From assembly GCA_043736155.1 (NCBI GenBank), contig JAYTDA010000306.1, positions 1 to 15,782 of the forward strand: a stretch of 15,782 nt of DNA, written 5' to 3'. The notes below the pieces were generated by a model. It was not told where the DNA came from, did not search any database, and saw only the letters and a program-made list of their open reading frames with translations. Positions 8,079-14,844 of the stretch are shown in pieces (position 1 is the first letter of the stretch; each line of letters starts with the position of its first letter). The DNA is from JANNRR01 sp043736155 (lineage in GTDB: Bacteria; Pseudomonadota; Alphaproteobacteria; Rhodobacterales; Rhodobacteraceae). Made by a program: the position numbers and the translations under genes.

Positions 8079-8309
8079 CTACCCCCGCCGGTCCGGCACC
8101 GGATCATAGCCGGACCCGCCCCAGGGGTTGCAGCGCGCCAGCCGCCGCAGCGCCAGCCAGCCGCCCCTGATGCCACCGTGGCGCTCCAGCGCCTGCAGCG
8201 CATAGATCGAACAGGTCGGCTGAAACCGGCAGCTGTGGCCGATCCAGGGGCTGAGCAGCAGCCGGTATGCCCGCACCGGCAGGGCAAGGACATGGGCCAA
8301 AGGTGTCAT
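8079..8309 (-). CDS. yidD: Membrane protein insertion efficiency factor YidD
   Basis: YidD is a small amphipathic inner-membrane-associated protein that helps YidC-dependent insertion. The 76-aa product is of normal length and has the family signatures CRFQPTCSIYALQAL (28-41 region) and RCNPWGGSGYDPVP (59-72). The ATG overlaps the rnpA stop (ATGA at 8306-8309), indicating translational coupling. YidC normally follows directly, but here the next gene on this strand is ttcA, about 3 kb away, and yidC lies almost 6 kb away. The transcript would run into the inverted repeat at 7930-8043. Confidence 0.96.
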   Translation of the reverse strand: MTPLAHVLALPVRAYRLLLSPWIGHSCRFQPTCSIYALQALERHGGIRGGWLALRRLARCNPWGGSGYDPVPDRRG

Positions 8310-8752
8310 GGTTTGGCGTGTATCTGCGCCAGCGCTTTTTCAAGGTCGGTCAGCAGTTGCGCAAACGGGTGGGTTACGGTGACGCCCGGGCGGCCCACCA
8401 GCACATAATCCCAGCCGGGATGGCCGTTGCCCGGCAACACCGCGCGCGCCACTTCACGCAGCCGTCGTTTGGCGCGGTTGCGCACCACGGCATTGCCGAT
8501 CTTTTTCGAACAGGTATAGCCGATGCGGATTCCGGTGGCGGTTTCGGCCTCGGTGCGTTTGCGGGCCTGCAACAGAAAGGCGTTGCTGCTTTGGCGGCGG
8601 GCCGATGCGGCGCGGGTAAATTCCGACCGCTTTGACAGGACGACAAGCGGCAGGGATGGCTGAGGCAAGTCAGCGCCAAATGGCGAAACCGCCGCTGGCG
8701 GTTCCGCAGGTCCGGCGTCAGTGCCGGATGCGGGTGCCTGCGGCGGTTGCAT
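8306..8752 (-). CDS. rnpA: Ribonuclease P protein component
   Basis: RnpA is the protein subunit of RNase P, which binds the catalytic RNA and removes 5' leaders from pre-tRNAs. The 148-aa product has the basic signature NAVVRNRAKRRLREVAR with the RNR motif at 91-93, preceded by TCSKKIGNA. The conserved fold begins near LVVLSKRSEF (36-45). The first 35 or so residues are a Pro/Ala-rich extension that makes the protein longer than typical RnpA. No closer ATG exists in frame, so either the extension is real or translation starts at a GTG near residues 37-38. The gene begins 24 bp after rpmH and overlaps yidD by 4 bp, forming one operon. Confidence 0.94.
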   Translation of the reverse strand: MQPPQAPASGTDAGPAEPPAAVSPFGADLPQPSLPLVVLSKRSEFTRAASARRQSSNAFLLQARKRTEAETATGIRIGYTCSKKIGNAVVRNRAKRRLREVARAVLPGNGHPGWDYVLVGRPGVTVTHPFAQLLTDLEKALAQIHAKP

Positions 8753-8776
8753 GTCGTGCCTGAACCGGCTGAAGGC

Positions 8777-8911
8777 CTACGCCGACAGCTTCTTGCGGCC
8801 CTGCGCGCGGCGGGCGTTCAGGACCTTGCGGCCACCGGGTGTTGCCATCCGCGAACGGAAACCATGGCGGCGCTTGCGGACCAGGTTGCTGGGTTGAAAG
8901 GTGCGCTTCAT
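8777..8911 (-). CDS. rpmH: 50S ribosomal protein L34
   Basis: L34 is a small rRNA-binding protein of the large ribosomal subunit. The 44-aa product begins MKRTFQPSNLVRKRRHGFRS and ends GRKKLSA, the full-length family pattern. The ATG at 8911 is preceded by GGAG with an 8-nt spacing. It is the first gene of the rpmH-rnpA-yidD operon, with a promoter candidate at 9002-9030. The frame extends upstream to 9346, but that part is not L34-like. Confidence 0.98.
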   Translation of the reverse strand: MKRTFQPSNLVRKRRHGFRSRMATPGGRKVLNARRAQGRKKLSA

Positions 8912-9001
8912 CGCAAACTCCGTCAATTTTCGTGGTATCGGGGCGGCACCAAATCGGCGGATCATCCGTCGGATTCGACCCCGGCACCGGTTCAAGCCCG
9001 C

Positions 9002-9030
9002 CTGATACGCAAGGCTGCCGCCCAAGTCAA
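9002..9030 (-). promoter_or_regulatory. Candidate sigma-70 promoter for rpmH-rnpA-yidD
   Basis: On the minus strand TTGACT (9025-9030), a 17-nt spacer and TATCAG (9002-9007) form a good -35/-10 pair. Predicted transcription would start near 8995, giving a leader of about 85 nt before the rpmH ATG at 8911. This is the strongest promoter-like match I saw in the window, in keeping with a highly expressed ribosomal protein gene. Confidence 0.6.
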
Positions 9031-9212
9031 TTCGCCATTCCCGCCTTGTGCGCATGTTTCGCCCAGGTTTCTGCGGCAAATGTTGCAGGGCCTGCGCCAA
9101 AGCCCCGGTGCACTGAAACAAAGGGTGCCGCAGCATCAATGCCGCGTGAGGAGGGGTATCGGCAAGCCGGTGGCGCAGGCATGGTGCCGCCATGGTGACA
9201 GGAGCAGCCTTG

Positions 9213-9950
9213 ATGGACAAGACACAGAGGCCGGTGCAGGCAAAGCCCGCGCGGCGGCGGCTGATCCTGTTGGCGGGGGTGGCGCTGGCCATCATCGGTG
9301 CCGTGCTGCTGCGCGACCGGATCAGCTTTGAGGCATTGGCCGCCAACCGCGATGCCCTGATCGCCTTTCGCGATACGCATTATCTGGCGTCGGTTGCCCT
9401 GTTCATGCTGGTTTACATCGTCATCGTCGCCTTTTCGCTGCCGGGTGCCACTCTGGCCACCCTGTCCGGCGGCTTTCTGTTTGGCCTGTTTCCGGGTGTG
9501 CTGTTCAATGTCACATCCGCCACCATCGGTGCCTGTGGGCTGTTTCTGGCGGTGCGCTGGGGCTTGCGCGACTTTCTGACCACAAAGACCCGCCAAAGCG
9601 CCGGGACCATCCAGCGGATCCAGGATGAAATTCGCGCCAATGAAATTCCGGTGCTGCTGCTGATGCGGCTGGTGCCTGCGGTGCCGTTCTTTCTGGCCAA
9701 CCTGATCCCGGCGCTGATGGGGGTGCGGCTGTCGCGCTTTGCTGCCACCACCTTTGTCGGCATCATTCCGGGTGGCCTGGTCTATACATGGGTCGGTGCC
9801 GGGCTGGAGGAGGTTTTTGCCGCCGGTGCCGCCCCTGATCTGGGTATCCTGTTCCAGCCGCAGATCATCGGCCCGATCCTTGGTCTGTGCGTCCTGGCGG
9901 CCCTGCCAATTCTGCTGAACATTCTGCGCAAGAATCGGGGAAAATCATGA
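9213..9950 (+). CDS. TVP38/TMEM64 (VTT/SNARE-associated domain) membrane protein
   Basis: This 245-aa polytopic inner-membrane protein belongs to the DedA/TVP38 superfamily, whose members are linked to lipid or small-molecule transport; the substrate here is unknown. An N-terminal helix (about 16-34) is followed by the VTT domain. Its first re-entrant motif is LPGATLATLSGGFLFGLFPG, and its second is MRLVPAVPFFLANLIPAL followed by FVGIIPGG. Two further helices close the protein. The ATG at 9213 is chosen because GGAG (9201-9204) precedes it by 8 nt; the in-frame ATG at 9192 lacks such a signal. The stop overlaps the start of the flavoprotein gene (ATGA at 9947-9950). The pairing of a VTT protein with a MerA/Lpd-like flavoprotein is, from general knowledge, recurrent in bacteria, sometimes as a fusion. 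Confidence 0.9.
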   Translation: MDKTQRPVQAKPARRRLILLAGVALAIIGAVLLRDRISFEALAANRDALIAFRDTHYLASVALFMLVYIVIVAFSLPGATLATLSGGFLFGLFPGVLFNVTSATIGACGLFLAVRWGLRDFLTTKTRQSAGTIQRIQDEIRANEIPVLLLMRLVPAVPFFLANLIPALMGVRLSRFAATTFVGIIPGGLVYTWVGAGLEEVFAAGAAPDLGILFQPQIIGPILGLCVLAALPILLNILRKNRGKS

Positions 9951-11329
9951 AGACCCTGTCGGTTGACCTGTGTGTGATCGGGGCCGGGTCTGGCGGCCTG
10001 TCGGTCGCAGCGGGTGCGGTACAGATGGGGGCAAAGGTGGCGCTGATCGAGGCGCATCTGATGGGGGGCGACTGCCTGAACTATGGCTGTGTCCCGTCCA
10101 AGGCGCTGCTGGCCGCCGGTGCCGATGCCTGGCACGGCAAGGGGCAGGCGGATTATGCCGCCGCCAAGGACCGGGTTGCCGCCGTCATCGCCAGCATCGC
10201 CCCACACGACAGTCAGGAACGGTTCGAGGCTCTGGGGGTTACGGTGATCCGCGCGCGGGGGCAGTTTGTTTCACCGACCGAACTGGTGGCAGGCGATACG
10301 ACCATCACGGCGCGGCGCTTTGTGATTGCCACCGGGTCGCAGCCGTTGGTGCCACCGATCCCGGGGCTGGCCGATGTGCCTTATCTGACCAATGAAACCC
10401 TGTTTGCCCTGCGCGACAAACCGGACCATCTGCTGATCATCGGCGGTGGCCCGATCGGCATGGAAATGGCGCAGGCCCATCTGCGGCTGGGATGTCAGGT
10501 CACAGTGATCGAGGCGGCAAAGGCGCTGGGCAAGGATGACCCGGAACTGGCCGCCGTGGTGCTGGCGCGGTTGCAGGCCGAAGGTGTGGTGATCCGCGAA
10601 CAGGTGGCGGTGACCGGTGTGGCGCGCACTGCCGGGTCGATAACCCTGACCCTGGGCGACGGCACCAGCGTTACCGGCAGCCATCTGTTGGTGGCGGTCG
10701 GGCGCAAGGCCAATACCGACCTTGGGCTGGAAGCCGCAGGGGTTGCGGTGGATCGTGGTATCATAACGGTCGATCACCGCCTGCGCACCAGCAACCGGCG
10801 GATCTTTGCCATTGGCGATGTGGCGGGGCGGCTGCAATTCACCCATGTCGCCGCCTATCACGCCGGAATCGTGATCCGGCAGGCCTTGTTCGGGCTGAAA
10901 GCCAGCGCCAGCACCAGAGCGGTGCCCTGGGTCACCTATACCGACCCGGAACTGGCGCAGGTCGGGCTGACTGAAGCCGAGGCGCGGGTCCGGCATGGCG
11001 ACCGGCTGACCGTGGTGCGGTTTCCCTATGCCGGAATTGACCGTGCCGTGGCCACCGGCAAGACCGATGGCCTGATCAAGGTGATGGTGGTGGGTGGCAA
11101 ACCGGTGGGGGCCAGCATCGCCGGGGCAGCGGCAGGCGAGTTGATTGCCCTGTGGGTGATGGCAATTGCCAATAATCTGGCGATGAAAGCCATTGCCAAT
11201 ACGATTTTGCCCTATCCGACGCTGAACGAGGTGTCAAAGCGGGCTGCAGGGGCCTATTTTTCCCCAAAGCTGTTTGATAATCCTATGGTCAAGCGGGTGG
11301 TGCGGTTTGTGCAAAACGTGCTGCCCTGA
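9947..11329 (+). CDS. Class I pyridine nucleotide-disulfide oxidoreductase (MerA/Lpd-like)
   Basis: The 460-aa flavoprotein moves electrons from NAD(P)H through FAD to a redox-active disulfide. Visible elements are the FAD fold GAGSGG (12-17), the redox pair C43-x4-C48 in GGDCLNYGCVPSK, the FAD-contact ATG at 128-130, the second Rossmann fold GGGPIG (166-171), FAIGDVAG (287-294) and the C-terminal dimer interface. Glu189 at the end of the second beta strand (VIEA) favours NADH over NADPH. The usual catalytic HPTxxE reads YPTLNE (423-428), with Tyr in place of His. The protein has no heavy-metal domain and no C-terminal Cys pair, so it is neither a classical mercuric reductase nor a normal lipoamide dehydrogenase. 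The ATG at 9947 overlaps the preceding stop. The substrate is unknown and is probably linked to the VTT protein. Confidence 0.92.
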   Translation: MKTLSVDLCVIGAGSGGLSVAAGAVQMGAKVALIEAHLMGGDCLNYGCVPSKALLAAGADAWHGKGQADYAAAKDRVAAVIASIAPHDSQERFEALGVTVIRARGQFVSPTELVAGDTTITARRFVIATGSQPLVPPIPGLADVPYLTNETLFALRDKPDHLLIIGGGPIGMEMAQAHLRLGCQVTVIEAAKALGKDDPELAAVVLARLQAEGVVIREQVAVTGVARTAGSITLTLGDGTSVTGSHLLVAVGRKANTDLGLEAAGVAVDRGIITVDHRLRTSNRRIFAIGDVAGRLQFTHVAAYHAGIVIRQALFGLKASASTRAVPWVTYTDPELAQVGLTEAEARVRHGDRLTVVRFPYAGIDRAVATGKTDGLIKVMVVGGKPVGASIAGAAAGELIALWVMAIANNLAMKAIANTILPYPTLNEVSKRAAGAYFSPKLFDNPMVKRVVRFVQNVLP

Positions 11330-11346
11330 CGGTTGAAGGCGGTTGG

Positions 11347-12753
11347 ATGTTTCTGAATTCCCTTTCAGGCCGGTTTCTGGCGCTGACAACGGTGTTTGTC
11401 ATGCTGGCCGAAGTGCTGATCTTTGTGCCGTCGATTGCGCGGTTCCGCGAGGATTACCTGTTGCTGCGGCTGGAGCGGGCACAGATCGCATCGCTGGCGA
11501 CACTGGCAACGCCGGACCTGATCAGCCCGGAGCTGGAAAAAGAGCTGTTGACCAACGCCGGCGTCTATAATGTGGTGCTGCGCCGGGACGAAGTCCGCCA
11601 ACTGGTGCTGTCATCGCCGATTCCGTTGCCGATTGACGCCACCTTTGATCTGCGCGAGGCCGGACCCTTTACCCTGATCCGGGATGCCTTTGGGCTGCTG
11701 TGGTCGCCCGACAACCGGGTGATCCGGGTCATCGGCAACCCGACACAACAAGCCGGGATCCTGATCGAGGTCACCATGGAAACCATGCCGCTGCGCCATG
11801 CCATGGTGGAATATGGCCTGCGCATCCTGCTGTTGTCGGCAATCATCTCGGTCTTCACCGCATTCTTGCTGTTTCTGGCGGCCCGCCGTTTGCTGGTGAC
11901 ACCGATCAAGCGGGTTGTCACCCATATGAAGGCCTATGCCGAGGCCCCCGAGGATGCCCGCCGGGTGATTGTACCCACCGCCTCGGTGCGGGAATTGCGC
12001 GACGCCGAAGTGGCGCTGCAAAGCCTCCAAAAGCAGCTGACCGGGGCGTTGCGGCAAAAAGAGCGGCTGGCGCAACTGGGCGGAGCTGTGGCCAAGGTCA
12101 GCCATGACCTGCGCAACATCCTGACCACGGCACAGCTGTTTGCCGACCGGATGGAAGGGTCCGATGATCCCGCCGTGGCCCGGGCCGCGCCGAAACTGGT
12201 CGGCAGCCTGTCGCGCGCCGTCAATCTGTGTGAAAGCACCCTGGCCTTTGGCAAAGCCGAAGAGCCGCCACCGGCCTTGGCGCGGCTGAACCTGTTTGGC
12301 ATCGTGGATGATGTGATCGAAAACGAACAACTGGCAGCGGGTGAAGCGTCCGCCATCGATTTCATCAACGATGTCCCCCCCGATCTGGTGCTGCGCTGCG
12401 ATGGCGAGCAGATGTTCCGGGTGCTGTCCAACCTGATCCGCAACGCCCGACAAGCCATTGAGGCAACCCGCAAGCCCGGAACCATCGAAGTGTCAGCCGG
12501 GGAAGATGCGGACCATTGGTGGATCAGGGTCGGGGATACCGGCCCCGGATTGCCCGACAAGGCGCGCGACCATCTGTTCACCGCCTTTCAGGGCGGGGCC
12601 CGCAAAGGCGGGTTTGGCCTTGGTCTGGCGATTGCCGCCGAATTGGTGCGCGGACATGGCGGGCGGCTGGATCTGATCCGCACCGGTGCCGATGGTACCG
12701 AATTCAGCATTCGTCTGCCCAATGACAGCGCAATGCTGGAAGCCGCGCAATAG
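11347..12753 (+). CDS. Membrane sensor histidine kinase (HAMP-HisKA-HATPase)
   Basis: The 468-aa sensor kinase has a first membrane helix (about residues 11-31), a periplasmic region of about 120 residues (about 32-150), and a second helix (about 158-180). A HAMP linker (about 181-235, starting RRLLVTPIKRV) follows. The phosphoacceptor is His253 in VSHDLRN. The ATPase domain shows the N box NLIRNARQA (362-370), G1 DTGPGLP (397-403) and G2 GFGLGL (422-427). The ATG at 11347 has GAAGG about 9 nt upstream. It follows the flavoprotein stop by only 17 bp, so the three genes probably share a transcript and the kinase may sense the state created by the other two. No response regulator gene is adjacent, so it is an orphan kinase here. 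The SHDLRN H box followed by TTAQL places it near the HisKA families lacking PAS domains. Confidence 0.93.
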   Translation: MFLNSLSGRFLALTTVFVMLAEVLIFVPSIARFREDYLLLRLERAQIASLATLATPDLISPELEKELLTNAGVYNVVLRRDEVRQLVLSSPIPLPIDATFDLREAGPFTLIRDAFGLLWSPDNRVIRVIGNPTQQAGILIEVTMETMPLRHAMVEYGLRILLLSAIISVFTAFLLFLAARRLLVTPIKRVVTHMKAYAEAPEDARRVIVPTASVRELRDAEVALQSLQKQLTGALRQKERLAQLGGAVAKVSHDLRNILTTAQLFADRMEGSDDPAVARAAPKLVGSLSRAVNLCESTLAFGKAEEPPPALARLNLFGIVDDVIENEQLAAGEASAIDFINDVPPDLVLRCDGEQMFRVLSNLIRNARQAIEATRKPGTIEVSAGEDADHWWIRVGDTGPGLPDKARDHLFTAFQGGARKGGFGLGLAIAAELVRGHGGRLDLIRTGADGTEFSIRLPNDSAMLEAAQ

Positions 12754-12909
12754 GCCGGGGTTCAGGGCTCGGGCCAGCGCCTTGCTGTCATCCCGCCGGA
12801 TGCCTTGATGCAGGCCAGGACGCACCGGGCGGCAAACGCTACCACACCGGCAAACCGTCCCTTGGCCGCCAGTTCGGTGACGACAGGCAGCAGAGCCGCA
12901 AGTTCGGGG

Positions 12910-12938
12910 TTGCATTGCTGCGTGGGTGCTACTAAATC
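12910..12938 (+). promoter_or_regulatory. Candidate promoter for tRNA-Arg(ACG)
   Basis: TTGCAT (12910-12915), a 17-nt spacer and TAAATC (12933-12938) lie just ahead of the tRNA. The predicted start near 12945 would leave only a few nucleotides of 5' leader for RNase P to remove. An alternative -10 reading, TACTAA at 12930-12935, gives a shorter spacer. The 12754-12948 gap holds no other clear signal. Confidence 0.5.
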
Positions 12939-12948
12939 CGCCCACAGT

Positions 12949-13025
12949 GGACCCATAGCTCAGCTGGATAGAGCATCAGACTACGAATCTGAGGGTCGGG
13001 CGTTCGAATCGCTCTGGGTCCGCCA
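12949..13025 (+). tRNA. tRNA-Arg (anticodon ACG)
   Basis: A complete 77-nt cloverleaf is visible. The acceptor stem is GGACCCA (12949-12955) with TGGGTCC (13015-13021), followed by discriminator G and an encoded CCA (13023-13025). The D arm is TAGCTCAGCTGGATAGAGC. The anticodon stem TCAGA/TCTGA encloses CTACGAA, giving anticodon ACG (inosine-34, reading CGN arginine codons). The T arm contains GTTCGAATC. This tRNA is the left border of the A/T-richer island and a plausible integration target. Confidence 0.97.
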
Positions 13026-13042
13026 ATTTAATCAATAGGTTA

Positions 13043-13062
13043 GGGGAAGTCGACTTATCCCC
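13043..13062. repeat. Imperfect palindrome next to tRNA-Arg
   Basis: GGGGAAGTCGACTTATCCCC has outer GGGGA/TCCCC arms around the perfect 8-bp palindrome AGTCGACT, with a two-base asymmetry. It lies 18 nt past the tRNA CCA. It could be the tRNA transcript end or a recombinase/attachment-site element; no T-run follows, so a classical intrinsic terminator is less likely. Confidence 0.5.
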
Positions 13063-13119
13063 GAGTCGCGGATTAGTCGCAGGACAGGTTGCTCACGTGG
13101 TTGTCGGTCGCTGTGTGCA

Positions 13120-13188
13120 GCGCCCTGGGCACTTAACCGACCCACGATGCCTTAGGAGGCACCCACTCTTTCCCCTGAGCTACGGGGC
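13120..13188 (-). pseudogene. Degenerate tRNA-like fragment (Arg-CCT-like)
   Basis: Read on the minus strand from 13188, the sequence starts GCCCCGTAGCTCAGGGGAAA, a typical tRNA acceptor strand plus D arm. It continues into a TGCC-TCCTAA-GGCA hairpin that contains the CCT anticodon context of tRNA-Arg. The anticodon loop is one base short if the stem is kept, the T loop lacks TTCGA, and the 3' acceptor strand matches only weakly (GGGC). It is therefore probably a decayed tRNA or tRNA-mimicking remnant carried by the island, not a working gene. Confidence 0.35.
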
Positions 13189-13207
13189 TTCAAGGGCCTA
13201 GCGGCGC

Positions 13208-13227
13208 TAGTCACTATTTAGTCACTA
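13208..13227. repeat. Two direct copies of TAGTCACTA, 11-bp period
   Basis: TAGTCACTA occurs at 13208-13216 and 13219-13227, separated by TT. The 11-bp period puts both copies on about the same face of the helix. The copies abut the palindrome CTAGC-GGC-GCTAG (13198-13210). Such helically phased direct repeats near a tRNA suggest binding sites for a recombinase or excisionase, but this is inference. Confidence 0.5.
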
Positions 13228-13886
13228 CTTCCGTGCCGCCTTAGCTAGATCGTTGATCTTGGACAGTAGGTCGCTGTGTCGCTTTCAAGACGAGAAGAGG
13301 AACCGAACTGCCGAAAGCTGGTGGAACTCTGCCGTTTCGCCCGAGCTAGCGCCGATTTGAGGTCGCGGGAACGCCAAATTTGGATAGCGGTGGCCGACAG
13401 AGAAGCCTCATGACTGGGCGAAGCTGGCGCCTCCGCCAATTCAAGAATGCGTGATCAAACGCAGAGGTTGACTCTTCATCACCCTTTCCATAGCAAAATA
13501 GGGTCCACTCACTTTGAGTTCGACACCCACTCGCTACAGAAAGTGGAAGAGCCTACCCACGGCTGGCGACATAGTCGAGAACCAAAAGTGTGCCCGAACT
13601 TCTCCCTATCCATAACTTGTTGTGCAGCCCACCCTTTTGCGCTATATACAGTAGCGAGTAGGTCCGCTTGCGGGCCTCAAGAAAAGACGCGGCATACACA
13701 AGTGGCGCTAGAGTGATGGCAAACCAGACCAATGCCCTCATGAGTCGGAAGGGAACGAATCGGTTTTCCCGCGCGTTTTGTCACCGTTGGCGCGACGAAA
13801 AGGGCGTTCGCGGCAGCGAGAGTGCAACTCTGGGTTGTATCTGTGTTATGATTGCAGGTGGGCCAAGACATCTGTAGGAGAAGAAG

Positions 13887-14120
13887 ATGAAAGTCGAAAC
13901 AATTCGGGCGATGGTTGGAGCCAGCCAGTTCAAGAGGCAGCTCAAGAAATTTGCCACTAGGAAAGCGGCCACTGACAACGCGCCACTTGCTAGTGGCGCA
14001 ACCATGGACCATGAACCGGAAAACCGTGGTCTGAAGATTCCTGAGGCGCGCGCTGCCCTGTCGCGTGCGTCGAAGCGAAGGTATGATCTTCCGTCAGCAA
14101 GCAGCCTCAAGAAGGATTGA
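13887..14120 (+). CDS. Small basic protein of unknown function (77 aa)
   Basis: The ATG has an excellent ribosome site (TAGGAGAAGAAG directly before it, AGGAG about 7 nt away), and an intrinsic terminator follows the stop by 14 bp. The gene therefore looks like a complete single-gene transcription unit. The product is rich in Lys, Arg and Ala and is predicted to be cytoplasmic, with a basic N-terminal half (SQFKRQLKKFATRKAA) and a second basic patch (ALSRASKRRYDL). A TATGAT hexamer at 13847-13852 could be a -10, but no good -35 is seen. I do not recognise a family. The basic composition would suit nucleic-acid binding or a small regulator, but this is speculation. No signal peptide or membrane helix is present. 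Confidence 0.65.
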   Translation: MKVETIRAMVGASQFKRQLKKFATRKAATDNAPLASGATMDHEPENRGLKIPEARAALSRASKRRYDLPSASSLKKD

Positions 14121-14134
14121 ATGTACTGATGTAG

Positions 14135-14171
14135 GGCCGGTGACGTCAACTTGATGTCCCGGCCTTTTTTT
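14135..14171 (+). terminator. Intrinsic terminator after the 77-aa gene
   Basis: GGCCGG (14135-14140) pairs with CCGGCC (14159-14164). The stem continues through GAC-G-TCAA against TTGA-T-GTC, with one bulged T and one G-U pair, to a very short loop. Seven T residues follow directly at 14165-14171. It ends the 77-aa gene transcript and separates it from the next gene. Confidence 0.9.
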
Positions 14172-14193
14172 GGGGGGTTGGGGAAAATAAATC

Positions 14194-14844
14194 TTGGCAA
14201 CATCAAAACAAAGGACCTCCGCAAGTAAATTGCATGAGACGCTCTTACAGGTTGTCGCAGAACACTGCGATTGTGTCGCCAGCGTCTCTCTTGAGTGCTG
14301 TAAGGAAATTGTAGTTCACTATGAGCGAGACATAAGCCGACTACAATTGATCCATTCTGACGGAGTGCACCCAGCTAAGTGCGTCGGGTATTTAGTATTT
14401 TGGGTTCGAAAGCTCAAGCCCATATCGATGGCTTATAGCTTGTCGGCGATACAGCGCGCAAAGCCAGACGAAGAACTCAATGAAAGCCTACTTATTAATG
14501 AGGAAGCGGCTATTTTTCTCGCACTACATTTGACATTATCATATGCGGAAGATGGAATTTTGTCGTATGATGAAAAAACTTCAGTCTACATTGGTGGCGA
14601 AAAGACGGACGCTGAGCGCGAAAGGCTCAAAGCCTTTGTTGGCTGCTTGCAGCAATTGATATTAGGATATTTGAACAACAAAATAGATGCCGGACATGAG
14701 AGAGGCAATATTTTTACGTCGTTAGTCTATGATATGCGGTATCGAACGTTTGGACCTCACCATGTAGTTCATTTCATCAATCACCTGGTCTACGCGGCAA
14801 GATCAAAATTTGGGGGATCGACGGATGGGGACATCGCTTCGTAA
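14194..14844 (+). CDS. Unrecognised 216-aa protein upstream of the DUF4062 gene
   Basis: The frame starts at TTG 14194 (ATSKQRTSASKLHETLLQ...) because no in-frame ATG occurs for about 75 codons. A GGGG run lies about 10-15 nt upstream, so the start is uncertain. The product is probably soluble and mainly helical, with no membrane segment or signal peptide. It contains several Cys residues near the N-terminus (EHCDC, LECCKE), an acidic middle (AKPDEELNESLLINEEAA), and a C-terminal His/aromatic block (RTFGPHHVVHFINHLVY). Codon use is more A/T-rich than in the flanking host genes, suggesting horizontal origin. Its 3' end overlaps the DUF4062 start by 20 bp, so the two are probably translated together and act together. 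I recognise no family and propose no activity. Confidence 0.75.
   Translation: MATSKQRTSASKLHETLLQVVAEHCDCVASVSLECCKEIVVHYERDISRLQLIHSDGVHPAKCVGYLVFWVRKLKPISMAYSLSAIQRAKPDEELNESLLINEEAAIFLALHLTLSYAEDGILSYDEKTSVYIGGEKTDAERERLKAFVGCLQQLILGYLNNKIDAGHERGNIFTSLVYDMRYRTFGPHHVVHFINHLVYAARSKFGGSTDGDIAS

Larger units (their letters stand above)
13026..13886. other. Mainly non-coding 860-bp stretch at the left end of the island
   Basis: I see no convincing protein gene. It holds a dyad 18 nt after the tRNA (13043-13062), a tRNA-like fragment on the minus strand (about 13120-13188), a CTAGC/GCTAG palindrome (13198-13210) and two copies of TAGTCACTA (13208-13227). Short open frames exist. A minus-strand frame ending at 13553 would give a 62-aa peptide with a hydrophobic N-terminus, but it has no ribosome site. 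Just left of 13250 the minus strand reads LLSKINDLAKAARK then stop, which looks like a protein C-terminus, but its frame is closed about 20 codons upstream. It is probably decayed mobile-element DNA. Confidence 0.5.

Noticed and set aside
8912..9346. Upstream extension of the rpmH frame to a 189-aa protein
   Set aside because: L34 is complete from 8911 with a good ribosome site; the extension overlaps the promoter candidate and the start of the VTT gene.
9947..11329. Mercuric reductase (merA) assignment
   Set aside because: No heavy-metal-binding N-terminal domain, no C-terminal vicinal cysteines, and no mer genes nearby.
12762..12956. Minus-strand 64-aa open frame in the gap between the histidine kinase gene and tRNA-Arg
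   Set aside because: It would start inside the tRNA, has no ribosome site, and open antisense frames are common in GC-rich DNA. A decayed gene end is possible but unsupported.
13245..13439. Possible integrase C-terminus on the minus strand (LLSKINDLAKAARK then stop, ending near 13231)
   Set aside because: The frame is closed about 20 codons upstream and no Arg-His-Arg-Tyr recombinase motifs are visible in any minus-strand frame nearby.
13553..13741. Minus-strand 62-aa frame with a hydrophobic N-terminus
   Set aside because: It looks signal-peptide-like but has no Shine-Dalgarno site, no recognised family, and lies in mostly non-coding island DNA.
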